Shown piece by piece: positions 8,052 through 15,733 of a DNA stretch of 38,998 bases. A program made the position numbers and the translations under genes. The notes beneath the pieces are model-generated. The model did not search any database. It saw only the letters and a program-made list of their open reading frames with translations, and was not told where the DNA came from. The stretch spans positions 1 to 38,998 of the IMG/VR virus record IMGVR_UViG_3300024262_000099, one strand, 5' to 3'. The DNA is from a virus. Each line of letters opens with the position of its first letter. The first letter of the stretch is position 1.

Positions 8052-9224
8052 TTAAACATTGTAAGAAACAGCAGCTAAACGATCAGCATCACGAGTGAAC
8101 ACAGTGGTTCCATAAAGGTGATGTGTGATGTAGTTGTTAGTCAACTGTTTAGGTTCTGGTCGTACATATAGGCTAGGCATCATTTGGCGAGCGCAAGAAA
8201 CTGATCCACGTTTACCACATAATAGGTAACCACTTTCAGTTCCCCATCCTTCACCTGTAGGTGTAAGAGTTTCAGAACCGTTGATTTTACCATAACCTGT
8301 GATAGTAGCCACACCAGTAGCAAATGCACCACAAGTAGCTTGTGCGTTTTGTAGTTTGCGTCGGTTAGCAGTAGATAATTCAACATAAGTAGCAGCACCA
8401 GGAGTACCAGTACCATTAACAGCTAGAATGAAGTTTGCTTGAGCAGCAGCAGCGTTAATACCGATAGAGATTTCTCCAGCAGCAGAAGCTGTACCGTTAG
8501 CAACGAAAGTAAATGTTACACCAAATAGAGTAACAGTGTCAGTAGCTGTAGGAATAGTTGTTTGGTTCCAAGTGTTAGAAACATACAAGTTGTTAGATGC
8601 ATAAATGCGGAATCCAGCTTGTGAGTCTCCTACGAAACCATTCATAAGAGCACGATCAGCAACATTCCATCCGTTAGCAACTTCAGATTGAGCCAAGAGA
8701 GCTACACGTTCTGGATCGAGAACAGCGAACATTTCACCGTCAGCTCCATTAGCACGTTGTAGAGCAGCCATAGCATCTGTAAGTTTTGAATAGATTGTAG
8801 AAGCGGTCAAAGTACCACCAGTTACAGAGTTACCAGCGTTGGTAGCTCCATCATAAAGTACTTTTTGGTCTAGTTCTTGTCCCAAAACAAAAGCACATTG
8901 TCGAGCAAGTGCTTCTGGGTATCCTTTAAACTCAGCTTGTTTAACTTGAACTGGGTCAATAGGAGTAGTAGCGGCATAAGAACGGTTAATTGTAAGAGCA
9001 TCTGCCGTAGCAGTAAATTCATCGACAGTTAAGTCGGTTCCTTGTGCGTAGGATTGAACACGCATGTCATTGATGTATGGGAAATTGATGGTATCACCAG
9101 AGTTTACCATACTACCAAATTTCTTCATGTTACAGATTTTCTCTGCGACAAGAGTGGCGTTCAGATAATCCTGCACATCACTCATCCATTTTTCGGGATT
9201 GAGTGGAGCAACAGTATTAGCCAT
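8052..9224 (-). CDS. Major capsid protein
   Basis: 390 residues following a scaffold-like gene, the usual order scaffold-coat. The N-terminus 'MANTVAPLNPEKWMSDVQDYLNATLVAEKICN' then 'GDTINFPYINDMRVQSYAQGTDLTVDEFTATADALTI' is typical of HK97-fold coat proteins of the P22/phage-N4-like short-tailed group. Residues about 225-325 ('TDTVTLFGVTFTFVANGTASAAGEISIGI..ATGVATITGYGK') look like an inserted beta domain on the capsid surface. The C-terminus 'LYGTTVFTRDADRLAAVSYNV' is characteristic. The leader TAACGACTAACTACTATG lacks an SD, although this should be the most expressed gene. Confidence 0.88.
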   Translation of the reverse strand: MANTVAPLNPEKWMSDVQDYLNATLVAEKICNMKKFGSMVNSGDTINFPYINDMRVQSYAQGTDLTVDEFTATADALTINRSYAATTPIDPVQVKQAEFKGYPEALARQCAFVLGQELDQKVLYDGATNAGNSVTGGTLTASTIYSKLTDAMAALQRANGADGEMFAVLDPERVALLAQSEVANGWNVADRALMNGFVGDSQAGFRIYASNNLYVSNTWNQTTIPTATDTVTLFGVTFTFVANGTASAAGEISIGINAAAAQANFILAVNGTGTPGAATYVELSTANRRKLQNAQATCGAFATGVATITGYGKINGSETLTPTGEGWGTESGYLLCGKRGSVSCARQMMPSLYVRPEPKQLTNNYITHHLYGTTVFTRDADRLAAVSYNV

Positions 9225-9270
9225 AGTAGTTAGTCGTTAAAGTAAATAAAACGACCTTTCTACCTAAGCT

Positions 9271-9981
9271 TTAGAATCCGAAACTTTTAGCTTCAGCTTC
9301 CAAACGCTTTACCCTCTCTTGGACATCGTCTTTCGAGATTTTCTCTCTCCAGTCGTCGGCCACAACTTCGCTAGACGCAGAAGATTGACGAGGTGGAGTT
9401 ATCTTTGGTTTGGACTTCGAGAAGTTCACACCAGCGATAGCTCTAGCCTTATCAAGGGCAACGGATTTCTCCAGCCCTCTGTTTCGTAAGTCGAGATATT
9501 CCTGCTTGATAACCTCCTTTTGATCGTCGGTTAAACTAGCGGAATTAAGTTCTTCTCTGAGGTCATTGAATTTTCTTTCATCAGCTTCGGTTTTGAGCCG
9601 AGACTGAAGTTTCTGTTCAATGATAGTCTCAACATCGAGTTCCTCAACCTTGTTCTCAAGGTCAAGCTGTTTCTCGACGTGTTTACGAATCCAAGATTGC
9701 TTGTCTGGTATATCTTCTAGGGACTTTTCCCCAGTAGATACTTTGTTATACCAGGCATCAATCTGTTTCTGCCTAGCCTCTTTTTGAGAGGATGTACTCT
9801 TAGGCTCTTTGAGCTCAAGAGCTTCTTTGCTTTCTTCACCATCTAAGTCGTCTAGTGATTCAGTTTTGCCGTCCTGATCACCGTCCTCATTGGAGGTGGT
9901 ACTTGCAGGCTGTGAGCCGCCTTCACTTTCGGATGTGGCAAAGAGTTCATCATCCGTCGTGGATTGGTCTTCATCAGACAT
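9271..9981 (-). CDS. Capsid scaffold protein
   Basis: 236 residues, extremely polar. The first 65 are Asp/Glu/Ser-rich ('MSDEDQSTTDDELFATSESEGG'). The rest is predicted coiled coil ('RKHVEKQLDLENKVEELDVETIIEQKL..'), ending in a helical 'DDWREKISKDDVQERVKRLEAEAKSFGF'. Its position immediately before the coat gene and its helical, charged composition fit a scaffolding protein that guides procapsid assembly. No protease is encoded nearby, so it is probably released rather than cleaved. Confidence 0.8.
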   Translation of the reverse strand: MSDEDQSTTDDELFATSESEGGSQPASTTSNEDGDQDGKTESLDDLDGEESKEALELKEPKSTSSQKEARQKQIDAWYNKVSTGEKSLEDIPDKQSWIRKHVEKQLDLENKVEELDVETIIEQKLQSRLKTEADERKFNDLREELNSASLTDDQKEVIKQEYLDLRNRGLEKSVALDKARAIAGVNFSKSKPKITPPRQSSASSEVVADDWREKISKDDVQERVKRLEAEAKSFGF

Positions 9982-10004
9982 AGAAATTAGGATTAAAAGA
10001 TCAT

Positions 10005-10042
10005 GTAGCTTGTGGGCTACTTACTCCCCACATAATGGGGAG
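10005..10042 (-). other. Tandem hairpins upstream of the scaffold gene
   Basis: Two stems lie in the 75-base gap between the 86-residue gene and the scaffold. CTCCCCA (loop TTATG on the minus strand) pairs with TGGGGAG at 10024-10042, and GTAGC pairs with GCTAC at 10005-10020. No U-run follows. The pair mirrors the hairpin at 7566-7624, so the scaffold-coat-decoration cassette is bracketed by stems. A role in mRNA processing or stability is inferred. Confidence 0.5.
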
Positions 10043-10056
10043 ATAGCAACTCAGAA

Positions 10057-10317
10057 TTACTTTTCTGATTCTATTTTACACTTTTTCATGAATGTTGGCA
10101 ATATGCCAAGCCCTGTCTTGAAGGCTGCGAGTTCGTCTTTTGTGTACTCATTCTCGTTTGCGAACTCTAATAGTGAATTAGTTATAGCGAGGAAAATACT
10201 CCTCTCATTCTCTGTGTAGAATCTCCCCATCTGATCTACCCGCTGTGGGCTTCCTAGTACCTTTTCGCAGAAATCCTCACCTTGTTTGTCGTTGATGTAA
10301 AGTTCGTCTAATATCAT
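10057..10317 (-). CDS. Small hypothetical protein between portal and scaffold
   Basis: 86 residues: MILDELYINDKQGEDFCEK at the start and 'ENERSIFLAITNSLLEFANENEYTKDELAAFKTGLGIL' in the middle, mostly helical and acidic. Its ATG overlaps the portal stop (ATGA), so it is translationally coupled to the portal gene. Many short-tailed phages carry a small gene of unknown function in this slot. No family recognised. Confidence 0.7.
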   Translation of the reverse strand: MILDELYINDKQGEDFCEKVLGSPQRVDQMGRFYTENERSIFLAITNSLLEFANENEYTKDELAAFKTGLGILPTFMKKCKIESEK

Positions 10318-12080
10318 ATTACGGGTTCCTGCTCAGCTTTACGGGGATTAATAGTCATTCTATCTGTACTAGTTCCCTGTGGAGCGGTGGCTTCCTCAGG
10401 GGTAGCCTGTCCTTGTGGAGCTTGTTGTTGTTGGGCAGGCATCATAAAATCTTCTCCAGGAATATCTAAATCATGGAGTTGTGCGAATTGTCCTGACAGT
10501 CTTTGTTGTGCTTTTGTTCCAGGAGCTGCGATTGAAAGTCCTCTAGCAATTTGAGCTGAACGCAGTACGTTACTTGGTATTGCACCACTTCTTGCATTAA
10601 TGCGAATAAAATATTTGTTCTTCTTTAGCTCGTCACTCACCATCCCCATTGTGATTCCATCAGGTACAACGTCTTCTCCGTTGTCTAATCTGATAGTAGT
10701 TGATAGATTTACAGGAGTCTTGTTATTCTTAGTGATATACTCCTTAATCATGTCGATAGTTAGTTCGACAGCGAATTTACTCTCACTGGCGTTGTACTCC
10801 ATAATTTGCTTAACGAGTGCGTTTGCGTTTTCTTCCTCCGCTAGAATCTGTGTAGCGGTAATATTTCCTTGACGATCAATTTCATCAAGTGGGATTCCCA
10901 TACGTTTGATTTCTCTATCTAGTGTGTCGTAAGCAAGTTGCCATTCGTTGACTAAATTCTGTGTGACAAGTGACTGTGAGCTTACTGACTGTGGACTCAT
11001 TGGGTCGTATTCCATAGCTACATATCCTTTTTTACCACTAGCTCTCATTTCATGAGCGAGAGAGAGTTTGTTGAAGAACTTACTAGCTTCGCCCTGTGGA
11101 ATGTTGACAAGTTCAATCGGATAGGTGTTGTCTTCGATGTGAGCCACTTCCATATTCAGAAGTCTACGGCTGATAATCGCTAGGTCGTAAATCATTGAAC
11201 CAATACCGAAATTGTAGAATCCTTCAGAAGAAGGCCAGCAAATGTATTGCAGAATCGGAATATATGGCTCTTTGTTCATCTCAAACGGATAATCTCCTTT
11301 CTCGTGTTTCTCAAGAATAGTACAAGATGGTCCTGCAAATACAGTGTAGTTCGGATAGTTGATGTCGTAGAAGTGAGCAACCTCGATGAGTTCGTCCTCT
11401 AGTTTGTACTTAAAGTCCTTTTGTCTTTCAAGTTCTTCGTTGGTAGATAGCTCTCTTGGTATCCGACCGAGGTCAACTTTATCTTTGAACTCAGGGTACA
11501 TAGACACAAACTCAGGCCAACTGTAACTGAAAATAGCCACCAGCTTTGTAGCATTCCTGCCCCATCCCTGGGCTCTGATAGCAGTTGCAAAATTATCGAC
11601 GTAGATATTTGTGTTGGAAAGAGGATTGAACAGAATCGGTGGACCCTGTTCGGGATTGGCTCCTACATACATAAAAGCGTCTCCATACATCAGAAGATTA
11701 TAAAAAGCTCCTCCTTTGTTTCGGAGAGCTTCAGCATATCCTCCATCATCCATAGTTGTCCAAATTGCATCAGCAACTACTCTCTCGATTGATTCTGGTC
11801 TTCCTACTCCTTGAACCGTAAAATCAAGCGGTTTCATCCGAGAGGCCATTCGCCAAATAGCCTGGTAGAGTTTCTTAGAGGTAATCTTACGATTGCCTGT
11901 TGGATTTCTCACCTCAAAACCATTTGTGAATAACTGCTGAATGTCCTTATTGATTCTATCTTGCTCGTTTTTAATATCCCAGTTACGAGAAATAACCTCG
12001 AGCGCAGTTGATACAGCTTTATCATCTCGATTATCAATTCCCACCATGGATTTTGGTGGATCTAACGTAAGAGTTCCCAT
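10314..12080 (-). CDS. Portal protein
   Basis: 588 residues, the usual size for P22/T7-type portals. Portals form the twelve-fold ring through which DNA enters and leaves the head. Supporting features are the place between terminase and scaffold, the helical 'KKLYQAIWRMASRMKPLDFTV' N-terminal region, and 'NFGIGSMIYDLAIISRRLLNMEVAHIEDNTY'. The long C-terminal helix 'ATQILAEEENANALVKQIMEYNASESKFAVELTIDMI' is the crown/barrel hallmark. The last 60 residues are a Gln/Pro-rich tail. A TATAAT box lies 24 bases before the start. Confidence 0.88.
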   Translation of the reverse strand: MGTLTLDPPKSMVGIDNRDDKAVSTALEVISRNWDIKNEQDRINKDIQQLFTNGFEVRNPTGNRKITSKKLYQAIWRMASRMKPLDFTVQGVGRPESIERVVADAIWTTMDDGGYAEALRNKGGAFYNLLMYGDAFMYVGANPEQGPPILFNPLSNTNIYVDNFATAIRAQGWGRNATKLVAIFSYSWPEFVSMYPEFKDKVDLGRIPRELSTNEELERQKDFKYKLEDELIEVAHFYDINYPNYTVFAGPSCTILEKHEKGDYPFEMNKEPYIPILQYICWPSSEGFYNFGIGSMIYDLAIISRRLLNMEVAHIEDNTYPIELVNIPQGEASKFFNKLSLAHEMRASGKKGYVAMEYDPMSPQSVSSQSLVTQNLVNEWQLAYDTLDREIKRMGIPLDEIDRQGNITATQILAEEENANALVKQIMEYNASESKFAVELTIDMIKEYITKNNKTPVNLSTTIRLDNGEDVVPDGITMGMVSDELKKNKYFIRINARSGAIPSNVLRSAQIARGLSIAAPGTKAQQRLSGQFAQLHDLDIPGEDFMMPAQQQQAPQGQATPEEATAPQGTSTDRMTINPRKAEQEPVI

Positions 12081-12103
12081 TAGCGTACAGTTATGTTTAA
12101 CAC

Positions 12104-12109
12104 ATTATA
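12104..12109 (-). promoter_or_regulatory. Possible -10 box upstream of portal gene
   Basis: The minus strand reads AGTGTATAATGTG, so a TATAAT hexamer with the same GTG prefix as the strong promoter at 28791. The expected start of transcription would be near 12097 and the portal ATG is at 12080. No good -35 hexamer is seen 16-18 bases upstream, so this is weakly supported. Confidence 0.35.
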
Positions 12110-12133
12110 CACTATTTTTAGAAAAAAGAAAAA

Positions 12134-13498
12134 CTATTTTAGAATTTCCTGTGCGCTTTTCTGATATTCTCTCCATTCATCAGGAGAGTAACCTAGATTG
12201 TAATCTGCTTTTTTAGCCCCTTTCACAAATGAATAAGCACTTTCTTCGTAGTCATCAACACGGTCTTCTTCCCATCCTACAGCCATATAACGGATGGCGT
12301 CACAAGCATGACTGCTCCAATCATGTCGAGGTTGATTCCGAAAAACCTTATTCACCTCATCCCATTCTCTGTGATAATTCTCAATAGCACGAATGAGCTG
12401 TGAAGTTCTCTCGCTATCGAACCACATTCGGGGGAATAACTTTCTAACTGTTTGTATTCCTGAATTGATCTCTGCTTTCGGTACTATCTTTGTCTTGAAT
12501 CCAGCAGCTTCGAACTGCTCTTGTACACTATGCTTACCCTCTAAACGCTTTTGCCTAGCGTCATGAGGGAGGTTGATAACTCCAATCTTGTACCCACTGT
12601 CCTGAATGAATGTAATGTAGTGATCAACTGCTTCCCCTGCATATTCGTAGAAGTCTATAATCCGAATCTCTTTCCCTACTCGTTGAGTGAAGATGATAGA
12701 AGTTGAGTCATTTCTCCCTAGATCAAGCCATAAATCCACATTCTTAGTTTTCTCGATAGGGATTTTACAAATCCTTCCATGTTCTCTTGTCTCTTTGATT
12801 TGTGGGCTGTAATAAGCACCTAAAGCTCCAATATCAAAAGAAACGTAGTATTCCTGTTGAATCATCTCCTCACTCATGCCCTCCTTCCTCTCCTGTACCA
12901 TGTCATCATCTTCAAGTACGTTAGTGTCTTGTATGGTTAGCTTCTCACAGAACCACTGGTCATCCACCTCTGCCATGTTGTAGAGGTCGTAGGCGTGATT
13001 TTTACCGTTGGGGGTAGTGTTGAACACCGCCCACCCCCTATTGACCTTTAGAATCGGTTTAATGACCTCCCAGGCCATAGGATTTTGGAAAGCATACTCT
13101 GAAAAAATACAACCAATAGGATTGGTACCACGAATTGCATCGTAGTGATCAGTACCGATAAGCTGGATAATACTACCGTTCTTGAGGGTTAGCTTCAGCT
13201 CGGAGGCGTTCTTCTGCTCTACCATCACACTAGGTACAAAATCTAGGAACTTAATTCCGTCGTTGGTGATACCGTCCCAGATAATTCTCTTAGCCTGTAC
13301 AAAGGTGGGGAGAAGATAATAGTAAATCCCAACATCTCTAATAGCTCTGTTGGTAACGTAATGCCAAAGAGTCAAGTCTTTTCCTGAACGACGATGCCAC
13401 AAGCAAAAAGCCCGCTTTCCTCTAGGGCCACCTGTGTCCATGTAATCAAGAAGTGGAAGTTGGTAGTTTCTTGGTTGGAACTCTGGCTGCTCCTGCAT
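12134..13498 (-). CDS. terL: Terminase large subunit
   Basis: 454 residues. This is the DNA-packaging motor and headful nuclease. The ATPase half carries a Walker A variant WHRRSGKD at residues 34-41 and a Walker B-like stretch 'GCIFSEYAF' near 128-136. The RNase H-like nuclease half shows 'LWLDLGRNDSTSI' (about 254), 'LPHDARQKR' (about 308) and 'DWSSHACDAIRY' (about 389), which supply its acidic metal ligands. It overlaps the terminase small gene by 53 bases. A complete, uninterrupted gene. Confidence 0.95.
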   Translation of the reverse strand: MQEQPEFQPRNYQLPLLDYMDTGGPRGKRAFCLWHRRSGKDLTLWHYVTNRAIRDVGIYYYLLPTFVQAKRIIWDGITNDGIKFLDFVPSVMVEQKNASELKLTLKNGSIIQLIGTDHYDAIRGTNPIGCIFSEYAFQNPMAWEVIKPILKVNRGWAVFNTTPNGKNHAYDLYNMAEVDDQWFCEKLTIQDTNVLEDDDMVQERKEGMSEEMIQQEYYVSFDIGALGAYYSPQIKETREHGRICKIPIEKTKNVDLWLDLGRNDSTSIIFTQRVGKEIRIIDFYEYAGEAVDHYITFIQDSGYKIGVINLPHDARQKRLEGKHSVQEQFEAAGFKTKIVPKAEINSGIQTVRKLFPRMWFDSERTSQLIRAIENYHREWDEVNKVFRNQPRHDWSSHACDAIRYMAVGWEEDRVDDYEESAYSFVKGAKKADYNLGYSPDEWREYQKSAQEILK

Positions 13499-13751
13499 AA
13501 TCTGTTATTTTAAGATTTACATCCCCACTAACATTTGTGTCAGTCCTAGCAAGTTTAGGCTTAAAGTATTCTAGAATCCTCAGGAATGTTTCTGAATATT
13601 CTTTGTCATCACAAGAGTTTAAATAGTTGAGCATTCGTTCTGATCCCTGTTGCACTAGAAACTCTCCAATAGCTTCCCATTGCTGGGTTTTTACATTCTT
13701 AGCTCCTTTTGGTCTCCCTGTGCTATATGTATTTCCTTTAGGTGCTGCCAT
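13446..13751 (-). CDS. terS: Terminase small subunit
   Basis: 101 residues. The N-terminus 'MAAPKGNTYSTGRPKGAKN' resembles the basic, AT-hook-like starts of several small terminases. The remainder is helical ('WEAIGEFLVQQGSERMLNYLN') and suited to oligomerising. It lies immediately upstream of and overlapping terL, and would recognise the packaging start on the DNA. Its own promoter lies 36-64 bases upstream. Confidence 0.75.
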   Translation of the reverse strand: MAAPKGNTYSTGRPKGAKNVKTQQWEAIGEFLVQQGSERMLNYLNSCDDKEYSETFLRILEYFKPKLARTDTNVSGDVNLKITDYAGAARVPTKKLPTSTS

Positions 13752-13786
13752 GAGTTATATTAAGTTTTTATAGCATTTACAATCCT

Positions 13787-13815
13787 ATTATAACATTATC
13801 TTCTATTTATTTCAA
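13787..13815 (-). promoter_or_regulatory. Promoter for terminase/structural operon
   Basis: On the minus strand TTGAAA (13815-13810), a 17-base spacer and TATAAT (13792-13787) form a good sigma70-type promoter. The predicted transcription start is near 13780, about 29 bases before the terS ATG. It overlaps the end of the upstream secreted-protein gene. It is the best candidate for driving morphogenesis genes. Confidence 0.65.
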
Positions 13816-14088
13816 CAATTTATAAGCTGCTACTCTCTTTAGCCACTTCTTTGTGTGCTGTAAGTAGTTGTGAGGAAATGGACAAGAAAGGTTTGTTCGA
13901 GCTGCAGGCCCCATACATCTTCCTCCATCTCCGAGAGCAAAAGGACAGTATCCCTCTCCATCGTCATAGCATAAGAATATTCCGTTATCCTTCTTGGTAA
14001 CTGTGTAGATGTCTTTATCTGAAGCTAGTGCTGTTCCTGCAAGTCCAAGTAGCATAACAGTTGCGATCAACAATGTTAGTGTCTTCAT
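13807..14088 (-). CDS. Small secreted cysteine-containing protein
   Basis: 93 residues when started at the ATG at 14088 (MKTLTLLIATVMLLGLAGTALASDKD), a clear signal peptide with an ALA-SDK cleavage site. A longer in-frame start at 14133 would bury the signal and is not used. The mature part has four cysteines ('FLCYDDGEGYCPFALGDGGRCM', 'NLSCPFPHN') that could form two disulfides. It would act outside the membrane of the infected cell, for instance in superinfection exclusion or envelope modification, but no family was recognised. Confidence 0.7.
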   Translation of the reverse strand: MKTLTLLIATVMLLGLAGTALASDKDIYTVTKKDNGIFLCYDDGEGYCPFALGDGGRCMGPAARTNLSCPFPHNYLQHTKKWLKRVAAYKLLK

Positions 14089-14135
14089 ATTAAAAGTTTT
14101 TAGGTAATGGGATAAACTCTCCTTTTCCTTCAATC

Positions 14136-14330
14136 TTATTTTGATTTCTTGTCGTCCCCCCCTTTACTCTTATCATCGGTGGGTTTTCCTTCAGGCTCTT
14201 TAGCCACTTTGGGAGTTTCTTTGGCATTTAGTTTAGAATTTAGGAAATTAATAAGAGGCAGAGCAAACTTAGTTGGTTGCTCGTTGAGATATTGCATAAT
14301 ATCTTGTAGGTCTTTCTCTGTAAGTTCCAT
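14136..14330 (-). CDS. Small helical protein with charged tail
   Basis: 64 residues: 'MELTEKDLQDIMQYLNEQPTKFALPLINFLNSKL', followed by a Lys/Asp/Glu/Pro-rich disordered tail ('GKPTDDKSKGGDDKKSK'). It lies 4 bases after the sulfotransferase stop and upstream of the secreted protein. Function not recognised. Confidence 0.65.
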   Translation of the reverse strand: MELTEKDLQDIMQYLNEQPTKFALPLINFLNSKLNAKETPKVAKEPEGKPTDDKSKGGDDKKSK

Positions 14331-14334
14331 GGTG

Positions 14335-14901
14335 TTAAAAGTTATAATTAAATTGTTTGATAGCGTCTTGGTAGAAGTCTCCTACGATCTCCTTTGTCTC
14401 CTCTGTGTAAAATGATCTGTAGTCTCTAGTGGGTCTATTCTTTGTCTTAGTCCTCGGTAGTCTCTCGTAGGGTATCCCGATGAACTTGCACAACTCCTTG
14501 TAGCTCTCCTCCAGTCTGTGAAAATCAATGTAGTAATCCATCCCAGTCCAGTAGTCTCTTGTGTCCAGAAAGCTACCACGTTTTACAAAGTCTGTAAAAT
14601 TATCAGTTGGTCTCTTTGCCCAGAACCAGTAGCTCACTACCTGATCCCAGGGATTCCTCTTGATACTAATCTTGAGATAACTCTCAGGGAATACACATTC
14701 AATCGGCTTTGTGTGGGTGGAGTGTCGACCTCTATTCTTTCCCTTCACCTCATTCCAATCATGATCAGAGTGGGGGATGTGGGAGTGGGGTGTAACTATA
14801 TCAGCATCTCCAGTGTGCTTGGCAAGATTTACCGATATTGATGTTCCTGCACACTTAGGGGCATGAAAAAAAGCGTACTTGTGAAGATGAGATATTATCA
14901 T
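14335..14901 (-). CDS. Sulfotransferase family protein
   Basis: 188 residues, short for the family. It probably transfers a sulfuryl group from PAPS to a carbohydrate or other acceptor. The 5'-phosphosulfate loop is visible as 'FFHAPKCAGTSISVNL' (residues 11-26), with Lys in the expected place. The 3'-phosphate motif is 'KISIKRNPWDQVVSYWFW' (about 76-93). The gene's ATG overlaps the stop of the micro-gene upstream. Sulfotransferases are rare but known in phages; modification of host surface polysaccharide or of a virion glycan is an inference. Confidence 0.85.
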   Translation of the reverse strand: MIISHLHKYAFFHAPKCAGTSISVNLAKHTGDADIVTPHSHIPHSDHDWNEVKGKNRGRHSTHTKPIECVFPESYLKISIKRNPWDQVVSYWFWAKRPTDNFTDFVKRGSFLDTRDYWTGMDYYIDFHRLEESYKELCKFIGIPYERLPRTKTKNRPTRDYRSFYTEETKEIVGDFYQDAIKQFNYNF

Positions 14902-15005
14902 TTACACTTACATTCCTTGGTAAGCTTCTTGTCTTTGTAGTGGAAAGTTATTTCCTCTTTGCATTTGTTGCAACGTACCCGACAAGGTTTCTCTTTTTTA
15001 GTCAT
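14898..15005 (-). CDS. 35-residue zinc-ribbon micro-protein
   Basis: MTKKEKPCRVRCNKCKEEI..KECKCK, with two CxxC-like pairs (C-x3-C-x2-C near residues 8-15 and CKC at the end), suggesting a single zinc knuckle. It starts at 15005, seven bases before the upstream gene's stop at 14998, and its own stop overlaps the sulfotransferase ATG (ATGA). This coupling on both sides supports translation. Function unknown. Confidence 0.6.
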   Translation of the reverse strand: MTKKEKPCRVRCNKCKEEITFHYKDKKLTKECKCK

Positions 15006-15168
15006 GAAGTTTGGTTAAGAATTTCGCTAATTTTGGGGCCTTGTGAATCAGATCCAGGTTGGCTTGACTGTTGTGATACTCCCTGATCCACTCTGTTTCC
15101 GTAGTTTGTTCAACAGGGAAGTTATAGATTCGGCCATCGTTGGTTTCTATTCTTAGGTATTTGCTCAT
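14998..15168 (-). CDS. 56-residue hypothetical protein
   Basis: MSKYLRIETNDGRIYNFPVEQ..., with 'TETEWIREYHNSQANLDLIHKAPKLAKFLTKLHD' at the end: a small beta hairpin then helices. Its ATG overlaps the stop of the upstream zinc micro-gene (ATGA) and its 3' end overlaps the next start. Not recognised. Confidence 0.6.
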   Translation of the reverse strand: MSKYLRIETNDGRIYNFPVEQTTETEWIREYHNSQANLDLIHKAPKLAKFLTKLHD

Positions 15169-15302
15169 TTGTTGTTACAGTTACAAGACCAGATTAGTTT
15201 ACGTTTACCAGTAGCACTCACTGAAAGGACTCGTTGAATAGGATCATTGCACGTTTGGCATATTTTCTTGACCTGTTCTACTTTTTTCTTTGGTAGTGCC
15301 AT
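15165..15302 (-). CDS. 45-residue zinc-ribbon micro-protein
   Basis: MALPKKKVEQVKKICQTCN..., with CQTC near residues 15-18 and SCNC near 39-42: two CxxC/CxC knuckles separated by a beta hairpin, a classic zinc-ribbon spacing. It overlaps the end of the upstream frame by about 59 bases and the next gene by 4 (ATGA). Nucleic-acid or protein binding is inferred only from the fold. Confidence 0.6.
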   Translation of the reverse strand: MALPKKKVEQVKKICQTCNDPIQRVLSVSATGKRKLIWSCNCNNK

Positions 15303-15408
15303 GTTTTAAATAATTGTTTTTGCAGGCCTGTATCTTACATTCAGGGGAGCAATATTTCCCATTGTGAAGGGAAAGAAATTCACACCCACAGGGACATTTT
15401 ATTATCAT
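15244..15408 (-). CDS. 54-residue cysteine-rich micro-protein
   Basis: MIIKCPCGCEFLSLHNGKYC then SPECK..C: CPCGC at 5-9 and YCSPEC at 19-24 form a compact zinc-binding pattern like the FPG/IleRS type finger. The C-terminal 20 residues overlap the next gene in another frame, so the true functional part is probably the first 35. Unrecognised function. Confidence 0.5.
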   Translation of the reverse strand: MIIKCPCGCEFLSLHNGKYCSPECKIQACKNNYLKHGTTKEKSRTGQENMPNVQ

Positions 15409-15429
15409 GTTTCTATTTTAGCAAATAAA

Positions 15430-15603
15430 TCACTTACCGTCAACAATTGAGGATATGTCTTCGTGATTGTCTTCAACGTATTTCACAAAATCATATATCA
15501 CCTTCTGTCTGTACTCTTGCTTCTCATCACCCTCATTCCACTTAGGGATGAAGCCATGTATCTGTGCTGCTTGGTGTAGTATCTTTAAAGTTCTTTCATT
15601 CAT
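15430..15603 (-). CDS. 57-residue hypothetical protein
   Basis: MNERTLKILHQAAQIHGFIP then 'KWNEGDEKQEYRQKVIYDFVKYVEDNHEDISSIVDGK'. It is helical and acidic, and its ATG lies inside the last eight bases of the upstream gene. The pattern resembles small phage proteins of unknown role. Not recognised. Confidence 0.6.
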   Translation of the reverse strand: MNERTLKILHQAAQIHGFIPKWNEGDEKQEYRQKVIYDFVKYVEDNHEDISSIVDGK

Positions 15604-15733
15604 TGGTTTTGAAGTTAGATATTATTATTTTCATAGCCTCAGGATTATCCTTGTACCTTTTGAATAACCATGTTTTGGTGCAGATTTTACGCTTCACCAG
15701 TTCAATGTCAGTTTGTAGTACTGTTTTGTTCAT
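15596..15733 (-). CDS. 45-residue basic hypothetical protein
   Basis: MNKTVLQTDIELVKRKICTK then 'TWLFKRYKDNPEAMKIIISNFKTNE'. It is small, basic and helical. The start overlaps the RNase H stop (ATGA), so it is coupled to RNase H translation. Not recognised. Confidence 0.6.
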   Translation of the reverse strand: MNKTVLQTDIELVKRKICTKTWLFKRYKDNPEAMKIIISNFKTNE

